From the NCBI GenBank assembly GCA_027484825.1, contig JAIXSE010000021.1, forward strand, positions 248,001 to 312,000: a stretch of DNA of 64,000 nt. Direction: 5' to 3'. Below the pieces are notes generated by a model. The model was not told where the DNA came from, did not search any database, and saw nothing but the letters and a program-made list of their open reading frames with translations. The position numbers were made by a program, and so were the translations under genes. The first letter of the stretch is position 1, and every line of letters starts with the position of its first letter. The DNA comes from Rubrivivax sp. GTDB lineage: Bacteria; Pseudomonadota; Gammaproteobacteria; Burkholderiales; Burkholderiaceae_C. Below, one piece after another: positions 16,296 to 25,993 of this stretch.

Positions 16296-18248
16296 TCAAC
16301 TCATCAGCAAGGTCTTGCCGTCATATCGGTTGGCCTGCACCGGAATCGGATAGCGGTGTGAGGCGGTCAGTGCCCGCATGAAGCCGGGCGTGCGGGTGCG
16401 CATCAGGTCTTCCTCCAGCCCACGGAACGCATACTGCACCGTGCTGAGCATGGCGGCTTCCTGCTGGCTGGAGAGATGGCCGATGAAGAAGTTCTCGGTC
16501 TGCGCCAGCAGGTCATGGTTGATGGTGGACGGGGACTGCGTGGAATAGACGATGCCGATGTTGAACTTCGCGCCTTCCTTGGCAAACCGCGAATAGACGT
16601 CAATCACGTTGCCGGCATTGGGCGGGAAGATCATGTGCGCTTCCTCGAAGTAGATCTGCACATACCGTCCCTGCATCTCGTTGCGGACGAACTTGCGTTC
16701 CTGATGCAGGAATACCGCGACGGACAGCGTCTTGGCGAAGTAGCGAATGATGCGTTCATTGGCGCTGCCCAGGTCCACGATGACGGTGTCCCCCTGGTCC
16801 ACCGTGGCCAGCACTTCGGTGATGAAGTTGTCCACCCGGGGCGAGTGGAAAGGCACGGCGGGGCGCAGCACATAGGGCCCGGCGCCTTCCTGCGGATAGA
16901 TGAAGCGGGCCATGATCTCCTCGTCGGCATCGAAGAGAAAACTGCCTTGTTTGCGCAGCGTCGGGTCGTTGGGATAACTCAGGCTGAAGCGCAGCATCAG
17001 CGAGACCTCCGCGACCATGTCAGCAAAGCAGCGGGGCAGCGGCGGCGGGCTGGCGCCATTGACCGCCTGGTAGGCGGAGAGCCGCAGAGGCTGGCTGAAA
17101 CCCGGGTTGAACGGCTGGTGGTAACCCAGTTGCTGCAGCAGGGCCGCCAGACGGCCCTCGTCATGCTCGAAGCCGGCGTGATAGAGCACCGTCCAGAACA
17201 CCATCAACTTGCGCATCCGCCGCAGGGCCATCTCCGGCACTTCATCCGCCTTGAAATCCAGGCCGGGAAGCCGGCAACTGAGCAAGGGGCGCACATAGTC
17301 GGACTCCGACACGTCAGCGGGCAGCAACTCGCGCAGGGTGTTCATCGCTTCTTCCGGTCGCTCATGGAAGTTGAAGCGCAGCAGCTTGCTGTTGGGGCCA
17401 CCGGCCTTGCCCTCGGACAGGTAGTAGAGCGTGCAGCGGTCGGCATAGACGGTGCCAATGTTGTCGGCGCCATCCTGCGGATTGCTGTTGGCATATTCCC
17501 CGTTCACGTCAAAGATCAATTGCCCGACGTTGCGCCGCTCGGCCGTCACATCCAGCATGCCCTGGACCAGCAGCTTCACCACATTGGACTTGCCCAGCCG
17601 GGTCTTGCCGAACATGGCGGTACGGCGGCCCCGGATGTCCAGCATCGACAGGCAACTGGTGACGTGGTTGTGCCGGTAGACCAGGGATTCGTCGTGGCGC
17701 AGCAGACCGAAGCGGATGCGCTGCTCCGGCAGCACGGTGCCGTTGATGAGCAGGTCCTGCACGCGCGGGGTGGGGGCGAAGATCCCATATCGGTCGGCAT
17801 GCAGCAGATGACCGGGCTCGCCGGAGAAACGGGGGGGGCCAGCCTGTGCGCCGGAAGACGGGTCGAGGTCCAGGCAATAGCAGCCCAGCACCGAGAAGCG
17901 CACCAGCATCACCGCGCTCTGCGCAGCGCCGCCTGGGGCCTGACCCTGCATCAGCGTGTCGATGCGCTCCCGCTCGCCGGTGCCGGCGGCCGGCCAGGCG
18001 GGGAAGTCCAGCAGCCGCAGCAGCACCAGGCGGTCCGATCGGATGTCCGCATGGGCGGGCGGTTGATGCAGGCCCATGGGGGTGTGCCGGTGGGTGCTTT
18101 CCACCATGACGCAGAAGGCGCCGCGCCCCAGGGTGGACTGGTCGTCCCATTGGCTGCGGTCCACCAATAGCACCGCATGTTGATAGCAGAGGGTCACGAG
18201 AGGGCCCAGCCAGAGCTGGGGCTGCATGTCTTCAGGATGAACGAGCAT
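16296..18248 (-). CDS. HerA-like (DUF87/FtsK-HerA superfamily) ATPase, last gene of pilus operon
   Basis: From the ATG at 18248 the product has 650 residues. A Walker A motif (GKTRLGKSN, K220) is followed by a HerA-type NTPase body with LIFDVNGEY, TVIVDLGSANERIIRYFAK and a Walker B-like VQIYFEEAHMIFPP, then the Q-rich sensor SVIYSTQSP-type segment (IVYSTQSPSTI). HerA-superfamily ATPases are hexameric motors that move DNA or proteins. The start lies 5 nt beyond the lytic transglycosylase stop, so it is the terminal gene of the type IVb pilus operon. A motor of this class is not part of the R64 pil set. Its role here is unknown; DNA handling or conflict functions are alternatives. Confidence 0.78.
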   Translation of the reverse strand: MLVHPEDMQPQLWLGPLVTLCYQHAVLLVDRSQWDDQSTLGRGAFCVMVESTHRHTPMGLHQPPAHADIRSDRLVLLRLLDFPAWPAAGTGERERIDTLMQGQAPGGAAQSAVMLVRFSVLGCYCLDLDPSSGAQAGPPRFSGEPGHLLHADRYGIFAPTPRVQDLLINGTVLPEQRIRFGLLRHDESLVYRHNHVTSCLSMLDIRGRRTAMFGKTRLGKSNVVKLLVQGMLDVTAERRNVGQLIFDVNGEYANSNPQDGADNIGTVYADRCTLYYLSEGKAGGPNSKLLRFNFHERPEEAMNTLRELLPADVSESDYVRPLLSCRLPGLDFKADEVPEMALRRMRKLMVFWTVLYHAGFEHDEGRLAALLQQLGYHQPFNPGFSQPLRLSAYQAVNGASPPPLPRCFADMVAEVSLMLRFSLSYPNDPTLRKQGSFLFDADEEIMARFIYPQEGAGPYVLRPAVPFHSPRVDNFITEVLATVDQGDTVIVDLGSANERIIRYFAKTLSVAVFLHQERKFVRNEMQGRYVQIYFEEAHMIFPPNAGNVIDVYSRFAKEGAKFNIGIVYSTQSPSTINHDLLAQTENFFIGHLSSQQEAAMLSTVQYAFRGLEEDLMRTRTPGFMRALTASHRYPIPVQANRYDGKTLLMS

Positions 18249-18253
18249 GAAAG

Positions 18254-19189
18254 TTAACGGGATACAAGGTGAGGGCCGGCAGGCGGAAGTCCTGCGGCCG
18301 GAGGGGGAGAGACGCGATGCGGCGGGGGCGTGGTCAGCCGGTGCAAACGCTCCAGTACACGCCGTGCATAGGCCTCGCGCTTGACCGGATCTCGGGCGTT
18401 GTAGGCCCCAAGCGCCGCCACCGTCGGGCCCATGCGGACCAGGTTGTCGCCCAGGATCCAGGCCCCCACCAAAATGTTGGTGCAGGGGTCCCAGAGGTCG
18501 GAGGGGCGGATGCCGTAGCGCGCCAGCGTCGGCGCCCAGCTGGAATTGATCTGCATCAGTCCGATGTCCTGCGATCCGTTGGCGTTGCGATTGACCGCAC
18601 GGGGGTTCAGTCCGGACTCCTGCAGCGCGATGGCGTAGAGCAGATGGGACGACATGCCGAATCGGTGCGACGCCCAGTCGAAGCATTGGGCCATGGCTGG
18701 GGTGAGCGTATTGATGGGCGGATGGGGGGGCGAGGGCTTGCGGGGGGCAGCGGCAGTGGTGCTCTCGGGGGTGCCCGTGGTGGTGCTCCTGGTGGCGCTC
18801 TTAAGAGTGCTCTTGACGGTGCTCCTCGGGGCCAGGTCTGCGGTGAGCCGGGCGCCGCCGTTGGCGCTGGGCGCGCGCGCAGGCAAGGGGGCGTTCGTGG
18901 CTGATAAGGTCGCGATGGCAGATGGGGGGGCTGTGGCAGATGGAGCGGCGGAGACGATGCCAGCTTGAGCGGCGGAGGCGATGCCGATGGGGCGGCCCCA
19001 GGCGACAGGCATCGCCAGCGAGGCTGATAGAGAGGCCGCCAGGAAGGTCGCCAGGCGCAGTGCCGAAGACGGTGCGAGCCGTCGCACCGAACCATTTGCC
19101 AGAGTGCGGGCCCGGCCCGGGACCGCGGAGGGCGCCACCGGCGTGGTGTGGGCGGCGAGTCGCCGCCGCCCGGTCACCCGGCGCATCAT
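18254..19189 (-). CDS. Lytic transglycosylase, PilT(R64)/IagB-like
   Basis: The 311-residue product has a hydrophobic export segment (about 43-66), a long Ala/Ser/Pro/Thr linker and a C-terminal SLT domain (about 165-280): catalytic E191 in IALQESGLNPRAVN, then IGLMQINSSWAPTLARYG and NILVGAWILG. IagB/PilT-type enzymes open peptidoglycan locally for secretion or pilus machines. The start overlaps the stop of the platform-protein gene in ATGA, fixing it at 19189. Note that R64 PilT is this enzyme, not the retraction ATPase that carries the same name in type IVa systems. Confidence 0.85.
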   Translation of the reverse strand: MMRRVTGRRRLAAHTTPVAPSAVPGRARTLANGSVRRLAPSSALRLATFLAASLSASLAMPVAWGRPIGIASAAQAGIVSAAPSATAPPSAIATLSATNAPLPARAPSANGGARLTADLAPRSTVKSTLKSATRSTTTGTPESTTAAAPRKPSPPHPPINTLTPAMAQCFDWASHRFGMSSHLLYAIALQESGLNPRAVNRNANGSQDIGLMQINSSWAPTLARYGIRPSDLWDPCTNILVGAWILGDNLVRMGPTVAALGAYNARDPVKREAYARRVLERLHRLTTPPPHRVSPPPAAGLPPAGPHLVSR

Positions 19190-20268
19190 GGCGTCTGCAC
19201 GGTGGGAGCTGCCTGAATGCCGCTTTGCATCTCGAAGGCCGTGGCGAAGAAACCGACCATCATGGCGGCCAGCGTGAAACCGGCCACGCCAATCAGCAGG
19301 CTGTTGATTCGGCTGGCGGCTTGCTGGATGCTGCGTTCGATGCGGTCGATCGAGCCCACACCGATCTTGACGAAGGCGGCGATGGGGTCGCGTCGTTCCG
19401 AGGCATCCTGGACCCGATCTTCCAGTGGCCCGTTCAGCACACCCGTGGTGAAGGCCTGACCGAACTGGGTGGACTGCTCGGAGGACAGTCGGGACAGAAT
19501 TTCTCGCAAATGCCAACGCATCCAGGGGGAACTGAACCGCGCGGCCCGCTCCAGGGCCGAGCGCAGCGACACGCCCGCCCGCATCAGCGATGCGATCGAG
19601 ACGATGAGCATCGCGCCGGAGAAGTCCCGGTAGAGGCTGTAGGGCGCCCATCGATCCAGACGCCGCCGAAGCGGACCCTGCCAGCGGGGCAGGGACATGC
19701 CGAAGGCCACCATCAGCGCCACAAACCCCAGCCCCAACAGCAGGCCGTAGTGGCTGACGACATAGGACATGGCGTAGAGCACCTGGCCCATCGCCGGCCA
19801 CCGCTGCGGGGGCAGCAGCTCGGCCAGGATGGGCACCGCAAACAGCGAAAACCCGGCCAGCAGGCCGGCAAACAGCACCATCAGGATGATGGGGTAGGTC
19901 ACTGCGCGGCGGACGGTGGAAAACATGCGGTCCACCTTCTCCACGGTTTCCGACAGAAAGTACAGACCTCGCGCCAGTCCGGCATCGCCGCTGCCCTGAA
20001 TGGCGTCGATGAGGATCAGTTCGGTGGTGGGCACCACGCCGATCAAGGATTGCGACAGCGACCCGCCCATGGCCTCGCGCAGCATGTGCCGATAGAGCAG
20101 GGCGTCTCCGCGGGAGCGGGTACGTCCACGGGCTTCGTACTTGCGAAGAATGGTGAACAGGGGCACCTTGTCTTCCAGGGCGCTGGCCACGTCGTAATAG
20201 AAGTCCGCGCGGCGCTGTTTGAGTCGATGGGCGGCGGCGCGGAACAAAATCCGGTCGATGATCTGCAT
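19186..20268 (-). CDS. Type II secretion F-family inner-membrane platform, R64 PilR-like
   Basis: The 360-residue product carries two GspF-like halves, each with helical cytoplasmic sections and membrane segments (FAGLLAGFSLFAVPILAELL, YGLLLGLGFVALMVAFGM and a C-terminal LIGVAGFTLAAMMVGFFAT). It would anchor the assembly ATPase at the inner membrane. It follows the ATPase gene by 15 nt and overlaps the transglycosylase gene. Size and context match PilR of R64 thin pili and TcpE/BfpE rather than type IVa PilC. Confidence 0.86.
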   Translation of the reverse strand: MQIIDRILFRAAAHRLKQRRADFYYDVASALEDKVPLFTILRKYEARGRTRSRGDALLYRHMLREAMGGSLSQSLIGVVPTTELILIDAIQGSGDAGLARGLYFLSETVEKVDRMFSTVRRAVTYPIILMVLFAGLLAGFSLFAVPILAELLPPQRWPAMGQVLYAMSYVVSHYGLLLGLGFVALMVAFGMSLPRWQGPLRRRLDRWAPYSLYRDFSGAMLIVSIASLMRAGVSLRSALERAARFSSPWMRWHLREILSRLSSEQSTQFGQAFTTGVLNGPLEDRVQDASERRDPIAAFVKIGVGSIDRIERSIQQAASRINSLLIGVAGFTLAAMMVGFFATAFEMQSGIQAAPTVQTP

Positions 20269-20283
20269 GGGGACGAAGGGGGC

Positions 20284-22050
20284 TTAGAGCAGGGACTGGG
20301 CGAGTAGTGAAGCCCGGCCAAAAGTGCGTTCGAAGTAGAAGGGGTCTACACGGCCCTGAGACAGGTCATACAGCACATGCCCCCAAGCTTCCTTGCCATC
20401 CATGTCCGGATCGGTGAAGGGCGACTTCTGTCGGCTGCGCCAGTAGCGCCGGGCTTCCAGGTCGCGACGTTCGAGCAGCAATTCCAGCAGGCGGAGGTCG
20501 GGCACGATCACTTCCGCGCCCACCTTCAGCCCATGCGTGCCATTGCGCTCCCCGGTGCTGTAGTCGATGAGCGGCTTGCGGCAATGGGGACAACCGCGGT
20601 CGCTGGCGCAGAAAATCGTGTCGGCCTGCAGGCCAAAGCCTTTGACATAGATGTCCAGGGCTTCGGGCGACATCACTTGTCGGGCGGGCACCTTGCAGTG
20701 GTCGCAGTTGAGCGGGATCAACACCTGATAGACCAGGGCGGACATGAACTCCGGGCTGCACAGGTCGTCGCGCTGCAAACCGACAATGTGGGAGTTCAGC
20801 CGACTGACCACGCCCAGTGCCGAGGTGGCGTGCACCGTGGACAGAATCTTGTGGCCGGTCTGGATGGCCACCTGCGCCATGTTGGCGGACAGGGCATCCC
20901 GGATCTCGCCGAACAGCCCGACGTCCGGATCCATGCGAAGGAAGGACAGCATCGCGCCGTGGAACGGGTTGCTGCCGGGGGCGGATTCCAGCGCGCCACG
21001 CTGGATGGAGAGGTGGGACGCGCCGGCGAGCTCATATTCGACCGGGTCTTCAATCGTGATCAGCTTGCGAGTGCCCTCCTGCGCCAGATAGGCCAGCATG
21101 GTGTTGAGGGTGGTGGTCTTGCCGGAGCCGGTGATGCCCGCCACGAAAATCCCGCCCCAGGCCGAGCTGAGGGCATCGTGCAGCCGATCGACCTGCCAGG
21201 GCGTGAAACCCAGCTTGTCCAGCGTCAACTGCTGGATGCGGGAGGCGCTGTTGGAGCGCAGGATCCGCATCACGACGTCCATGCCGCCCACCGCCGGATG
21301 ACTCTGGTAGCGCAGGGTCAGGCGCATGTCCGGCAGGTCCAGCGGGATCATGGCGGCCTGCGGGACACCGCCGTTGAAAGCCACCTCGCTGCGAGAGTTC
21401 TCCTCCGCCAGCACGGTGTAGGCGGCGGAGACGCCGTCCAGCACGATGCGGGCCGGGAAGCTGCCCAGGGTGCGCATCAGGCCATCGAGTCGCACCCGGG
21501 CCCGGCCGATCTCCCCGCGCAGCTCCAGGTGCAGGTCACTGGCGCCGGCCAGAACGCAGCGGTGGACCACTGTGCGGAACCATTCCAGCGGCGACGAGTT
21601 GGCCACCATGGTTTCGATGGCGCGAGCGCTTTCGCCCTCGCTGTCGCCGTCGTGGCGCTGGCTGCGATAGGCGATCAGCTCAAAGATGTCGGGCGAGGCG
21701 GTGTAGAAACCCTGGAAGTCGTAGCCCAGCCGTTTGCCGGCCTGCACGACGTGATACCAGTCCGGGCTGCGCAGTTCGTCCTCGGTGGACAGGACGAGGA
21801 AGCGATGCGCCGGCAGGGCCAGGGCCATCAGCTTGTTTTCTTTGTCGCGGGACACGCGCACCTGCCGCTCGTCGCGTCCGGCCATGACGTTGTCCGACAC
21901 CACGGACAGCACGCGGTCGAAGGGGGGCAACTGCGCGTAGTCGGTGAGGTGACGGGACGAGGACGGACCGGCGGTGGAGGTGCCGTGCGGGACGCCAGTC
22001 GGGTCGGCTGCGGGGGGCGCAGCGGGCAGGGGCGGTGCGTCGATGCTCAT
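20284..22050 (-). CDS. Type IVb pilus assembly ATPase, GspE/VirB11 superfamily (R64 PilQ-like)
   Basis: The 588-residue product carries Walker A ([16 protein letters not shown]311), an Asp box (ITIEDPVEYELAGASHLSIQ), Walker B (DVGLFGEIRDA) and a His box (GHKILSTVHATSAL). A C-terminal zinc motif uses CDHCK and CPHCRK. It energises pilin polymerisation on the inner membrane. It sits between pilP and the platform gene as in R64. The N-terminal 130 residues are divergent and probably bind the platform or PilO2. Confidence 0.88.
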   Translation of the reverse strand: MSIDAPPLPAAPPAADPTGVPHGTSTAGPSSSRHLTDYAQLPPFDRVLSVVSDNVMAGRDERQVRVSRDKENKLMALALPAHRFLVLSTEDELRSPDWYHVVQAGKRLGYDFQGFYTASPDIFELIAYRSQRHDGDSEGESARAIETMVANSSPLEWFRTVVHRCVLAGASDLHLELRGEIGRARVRLDGLMRTLGSFPARIVLDGVSAAYTVLAEENSRSEVAFNGGVPQAAMIPLDLPDMRLTLRYQSHPAVGGMDVVMRILRSNSASRIQQLTLDKLGFTPWQVDRLHDALSSAWGGIFVAGITGSGKTTTLNTMLAYLAQEGTRKLITIEDPVEYELAGASHLSIQRGALESAPGSNPFHGAMLSFLRMDPDVGLFGEIRDALSANMAQVAIQTGHKILSTVHATSALGVVSRLNSHIVGLQRDDLCSPEFMSALVYQVLIPLNCDHCKVPARQVMSPEALDIYVKGFGLQADTIFCASDRGCPHCRKPLIDYSTGERNGTHGLKVGAEVIVPDLRLLELLLERRDLEARRYWRSRQKSPFTDPDMDGKEAWGHVLYDLSQGRVDPFYFERTFGRASLLAQSLL

Positions 22051-22051
22051 G

Positions 22052-22801
22052 TCAGCGGGCTTGCGGAATGGTGGCCATGGCCGTTTGACCTTCCCGCGGC
22101 AACTGGCTGGCGCGCAGGGCCGAGGGGGGCAGGGACATGGGGTTCAGCGCGGAGAGAGGCAAGGGGTCTGCCCCTGCGATCGGCAGGCCCACCACGCCGG
22201 CTGCGCCAGGCTGGAAGGCGTAGCCGGCCATGGTGCTGCCGCGAGAGGGGGCGGGCAGCAGATGGGCGAGCTTCGCCTTGCGGCCGCCAGCCGCCGGGCT
22301 GTGCAGCGAGACGGTGACGCCATTGGGGCTGATCGCCTCGATGCGCCAGGGGCCGACCAGGGGAAGGCTTGTGCGGGAGGCGGTGGTGTCAGGGACGGAG
22401 ATTCGATGGATGCGACCCTCATAGAGCAGTTCTGTGTCCAGCCGTCGGCCCACGCCGGTCAAGGACCACACACGCGGGAGCTCCACGGTTTTGGGGGGAG
22501 CGGGCGGTGAGACCGCGGGTGCCGGGGGGGCGTCGGAGACGGCCGGCGGGGCATCGGTGCCGAGCAGGCGCCGCGCAGCGGCCTCCAGTTCCTGGGCCTT
22601 TTTGCGACGGGCCGCTTCGATGACCTGCTGCATGGAGGCCGACGAGGCCGTGCGGCTGTCATCCGCAGTTGCTGCCTCGGCGCTGAACCACAAGGTCTGG
22701 CCGGCGCATGCGCTCAGCAACGCCGCCAGCAGAGGCCGGGCCGCCCGCAGGCGGGGAGGCCGACGGGAGTGGGCAACATCAGAAGGGTTTGCCTTTTGCA
22801 T
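22052..22801 (-). CDS. pilP: Type IV pilus biogenesis protein PilP (type IVb)
   Basis: A 249-residue protein with an N-terminal hydrophobic segment (about 15-35) followed by a QQVIEAARRKKAQELEAAAR helix and a compact strand-rich region (VWSLTGVGRRLDTELLYEG, WRIEAISPNGVTV) like the PilP/GspC-type periplasmic domain. PilP links the inner-membrane PilO2/ATPase complex to the secretin. The start lies 23 nt inside the pilO2 end, and the stop is 1 nt from the ATPase start. Confidence 0.72.
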   Translation of the reverse strand: MQKANPSDVAHSRRPPRLRAARPLLAALLSACAGQTLWFSAEAATADDSRTASSASMQQVIEAARRKKAQELEAAARRLLGTDAPPAVSDAPPAPAVSPPAPPKTVELPRVWSLTGVGRRLDTELLYEGRIHRISVPDTTASRTSLPLVGPWRIEAISPNGVTVSLHSPAAGGRKAKLAHLLPAPSRGSTMAGYAFQPGAAGVVGLPIAGADPLPLSALNPMSLPPSALRASQLPREGQTAMATIPQAR

Positions 22802-24185
22802 AGACTTGTCCTGTGAGGGTGTAGGTGACCTGGCCCGGGCTCAATTGCACAGTGAGGCTTTCCGGGACCGCGGAGGGCGGCAGATTGATGGACGGTAGAG
22901 ACCACAGTCCGTCCGTCACTTGCCAGGACAGGCTGACCACCGGGCGGTGAAGCGCTGTGAGCTGGGTGACGGAGGGCGGGCCGAAGAGTCGTGCGGGCTT
23001 CAGGGACGCGGCCTGGTTGTTGCCCGCCACCAGCGCCAGGTCTTGCAGACGGCTGCCCCAGCTTTGGGTCACCCCGTCCGCCAGCGGGAGCTGGTCCCGC
23101 ACCAGGGGAGAGGGCGGGAGCTTGGCCGACAGGTCGTCCCAGGTGTAGTGAGTGGTGATGGTGGCGCCGAGCAGGTCGCTGTTGCCGTCGGGCGTGACTT
23201 CCGGTGCAGCGCTGCCGGCGGTGGGCAGAGGGCCGTCGGTGAGAAAGTCCTGGAAGTTGCCGAAGTTGCGGGTCCAGGTGGCTTGGCAGTCCCGGCTGGT
23301 CTGGCTGCAACTGAAACGTTGCAGGGCCCAGCCTTCCCGGGTCAGCGGAACGCGGCTGAGCAAGATGCGCCACCGGTCCAGCACCGCGTTGCCCGGATGG
23401 CCGGCGCCCGCGATCAGGGCGTCGATGGCGCGCTCGTACAGTCGGTTCGGGTCGTTTTCCTGAGCCAGACGTGCGGCTTCTTCGGCGGCCTTGCGTTGCT
23501 GATACTGGTTCCAGAGTATGTAGCCGATGCTGGAGCCCCCCAGCAAGGCCCCGGCCGCGACGACGACCACCGTGCGCCGAAGTGCCCGATTGATCAGCGG
23601 GCGTACGAGGGAGGTCGCCTCCGGCATCTCGAAGATCGACTGCACCTGCAGCGACTCGGCATTGGGAATGACGTCCCGCAGGTCGGTGGCGACGCGCACG
23701 TCCTGGTCGATGTGGATGTCCCGGAATTCCTTCAGCAGCGCAAGCGCGGCTTCCAGCCCGTTGAGCAGCCGGTCGAAGCCGGGGACCGGGCGGCGGTCCA
23801 TCAGGCCGATGAAGGCGATCCGGTTGCCGGCCGCCAGCAGGACAGCCTCGGCGCCGCCGGATGCGAATCGCTCGATCAGCATGACGACGGCGGAATGGGG
23901 CCGACCCGAGCCCGCCTGCAGACCGCGCGTCAGGCCGATCAGGCTTTTGTCCGGCAGCATCGTGCCGAAGCTGTAGCCCAGCTTGCGAGCCCGCTGGAAT
24001 TCGGCGGCCGGGTTGCCACGGTCCTGAGTGGGACTCCATTCAAGCTCGAAGATCACGCGGGTGCCAGCCAGCACGGCGCTTTTGGCGATGGCCCCCGAGC
24101 CCGCAGCGTTGGAGCTGCCTGTCAGGCCGAGTAGGTCGCCGGCGCCCGTGTTGCCTTGGCCGCTGGCGCCAGGGTTGTATGCCAT
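22779..24185 (-). CDS. pilO2: Type 4b pilus protein PilO2
   Basis: The 468-residue product shows a PilO2 pattern: a soluble N-terminal domain (about 40-205, with ARKLGYSFGTMLPDKSLIGL), one transmembrane helix (about 208-228, VVVVAAGALLGGSSIGYILW), a coiled coil (NQYQQRKAAEEAARLAQEND) and a periplasmic domain. It is the bitopic inner-membrane scaffold of R64-type pili. It lies between pilN (11 nt upstream) and pilP (overlapping). Confidence 0.8.
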   Translation of the reverse strand: MAYNPGASGQGNTGAGDLLGLTGSSNAAGSGAIAKSAVLAGTRVIFELEWSPTQDRGNPAAEFQRARKLGYSFGTMLPDKSLIGLTRGLQAGSGRPHSAVVMLIERFASGGAEAVLLAAGNRIAFIGLMDRRPVPGFDRLLNGLEAALALLKEFRDIHIDQDVRVATDLRDVIPNAESLQVQSIFEMPEATSLVRPLINRALRRTVVVVAAGALLGGSSIGYILWNQYQQRKAAEEAARLAQENDPNRLYERAIDALIAGAGHPGNAVLDRWRILLSRVPLTREGWALQRFSCSQTSRDCQATWTRNFGNFQDFLTDGPLPTAGSAAPEVTPDGNSDLLGATITTHYTWDDLSAKLPPSPLVRDQLPLADGVTQSWGSRLQDLALVAGNNQAASLKPARLFGPPSVTQLTALHRPVVSLSWQVTDGLWSLPSINLPPSAVPESLTVQLSPGQVTYTLTGQVYAKGKPF

Positions 24186-24196
24186 GAGTGCTCCCT

Positions 24197-25993
24197 TCAG
24201 CGGTCGGTCAGACGCGGCGTGATCAGGATGACGGTGCCCTGCTTGCTGCGGCCCCCCCGTTTGGAAACGGGCAGGAAGCCGCGGACCACGTCGGTGTCAT
24301 CCGCTTGGGCCTGCTCGCGCTCGTAGCCCACCAGTACCAGGGTCTGGCCGGCGGGGACGCTGATGCGCTGCAGCGACGAGAAGCTGACGGTGTTGGGCAA
24401 CTGGATGGACTGTGCGGAAGAGCCGCTGCCGCTGGTGAAGGCCTTGATCTCCCGCAGCTCGCTCACCTGCATCACGGTCTGGAGCAGGATGCGGTTGGAG
24501 TCCAGGATGACGGGAAGGATCATCAGGCCCAGGCCGGTGGAGATGGAGCCCGGCACCAGCGAGCCAGCCGTGGTGACGCCGGTAGTGCCATTCACCACCG
24601 GGGCGGTGGTCTGCTTCACGTAGGACTGGGTCTGCAGCGAGCCCACGGGCACTGGCATGCGGTTGGTGGTGGTCACCACGCTGGAATAGGCGGTGGACAC
24701 CTTGCCGTATTCCTGCAGCGAATCCGCCACCAGGCGGCTGGGAGAACCGCGGGACGAAGACGGGGCCAGCAGGAAGGACAGCGAGCCGGGCGTGTTGCCC
24801 GACAGCGCGCCTGGGCCTTGCGGGCCGGTCAGCGTGAGCTGGTTGCCGGTGGCTTTGCCCAGGACGGCCTGCCAGTTGATGCCGTTGCTGTATTGGTCGG
24901 TCAGGTCGACCTGCAGGACTTCCACTTCCAGCACCACCTGGCGCAGCAGGGCGGTGTTGATCTCTTGCAGGTAGGCCTCCACCCGTTCGACATTGCCCAG
25001 GGCGTCGGTGACGGTCACGAGGCCGGAGCGTGGATCGACCTGCAGATGGGCGCGGGCTGAGAGCATGCCCTTGAGCGACTCTGCCAGTCCGCCCCAGTAA
25101 TCACTTTCCGTCTGGAAGTCGACGGTGAGCGTGCCGGCGTTGGAACTGCTGCCGCCGCCTGAGCCGCCACCGCTGCCGCTGTCCTTGGAGCCGCCGAAAA
25201 TGTCAAAGGAGCCGTTGGTCTTGAGGCCGTTGGGCAACGCCTTCACCAGGATGGACCGGGTGACCAGGCGGCTGAAGACGATCTTGCCGCCGTTGTATTC
25301 CCACTGGAGACCGGCCCGGGTGGCGACCAGATCGAGCAGACCGGCCAAGGGGCCGGAGTAGTCCAGCTCGAGCGTGTTTTGCAACTCCCGGGGTTGCAGG
25401 CTGAGCGTGAGCGCACCGGCGGCTTCCGCCTGCTGGACCACGGCCTCGGGATCGGTGACCGCTGGTCCGCCGGAGGATGCGCCCCGCGCCGCCGCGCCGG
25501 TTTGGGCGGCGGCGCCTTCGGCGCTGGTCCGGGTACCGGTGGCGTAGTCCGACGCACTGGCGAGTGCGTCAGGGGTCATGATGACCGGGATGTCGATCAA
25601 TCGGGAAATCACTTCCGCGACTGTGGACAGCGAATGCCGACCGGGGTAGCGCAAGGTCACCTGGCCGATGTGAGTGGGGAGCGTGGAGGCCCGTTGCACG
25701 GGAATCGAGTGGCGCGCAAAGCGCGGCAGGGTGTCGGCCTGCACGAGGTTGGGCATGCGCTGGGGTTCGCGGGCCTGGGTCTGGAACTCAGCCATGCGAG
25801 TTTTGTCCCGGGTGTAGTCCTGCTGGGCCAGATGGGTGGACTGCACGGCACAACCCGTGGACAGCACGCACCCCAGCGCCAAAGCCAGGCGGCCGGGCAG
25901 TGGGGGCAGATCAGCCCACCGGCGGGGCCGATGGATCAGCACGGTGGCCGGGGCCGACAGGCCCCCAGTCATAACGTGGGAAAGTCGGATCAA
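24197..25993 (-). CDS. pilN: PilN-family outer-membrane secretin of a type IVb pilus
   Basis: A 598-residue lipoprotein: signal with lipobox LSTGC (about residue 48), an STN-like N domain (HSLSTVAEVISRLIDIPVIM), a Ser/Gly-rich loop (SKDSGSGGGSGGGSSS) and a C-terminal secretin barrel ending GTVILITPRL. It forms the outer-membrane pore for the pilus. A TTG at 25993 overlaps the previous stop (TTGA) and has GGAGAA 5 nt upstream; an ATG at 25972 has no ribosome binding site, so TTG is preferred. Confidence 0.88.
   Translation of the reverse strand: MIRLSHVMTGGLSAPATVLIHRPRRWADLPPLPGRLALALGCVLSTGCAVQSTHLAQQDYTRDKTRMAEFQTQAREPQRMPNLVQADTLPRFARHSIPVQRASTLPTHIGQVTLRYPGRHSLSTVAEVISRLIDIPVIMTPDALASASDYATGTRTSAEGAAAQTGAAARGASSGGPAVTDPEAVVQQAEAAGALTLSLQPRELQNTLELDYSGPLAGLLDLVATRAGLQWEYNGGKIVFSRLVTRSILVKALPNGLKTNGSFDIFGGSKDSGSGGGSGGGSSSNAGTLTVDFQTESDYWGGLAESLKGMLSARAHLQVDPRSGLVTVTDALGNVERVEAYLQEINTALLRQVVLEVEVLQVDLTDQYSNGINWQAVLGKATGNQLTLTGPQGPGALSGNTPGSLSFLLAPSSSRGSPSRLVADSLQEYGKVSTAYSSVVTTTNRMPVPVGSLQTQSYVKQTTAPVVNGTTGVTTAGSLVPGSISTGLGLMILPVILDSNRILLQTVMQVSELREIKAFTSGSGSSAQSIQLPNTVSFSSLQRISVPAGQTLVLVGYEREQAQADDTDVVRGFLPVSKRGGRSKQGTVILITPRLTDR

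Noticed and set aside
20377-22317. 646-codon plus-strand frame
   Set aside because: Antisense to the pilus ATPase gene, which has all Walker and His-box motifs.
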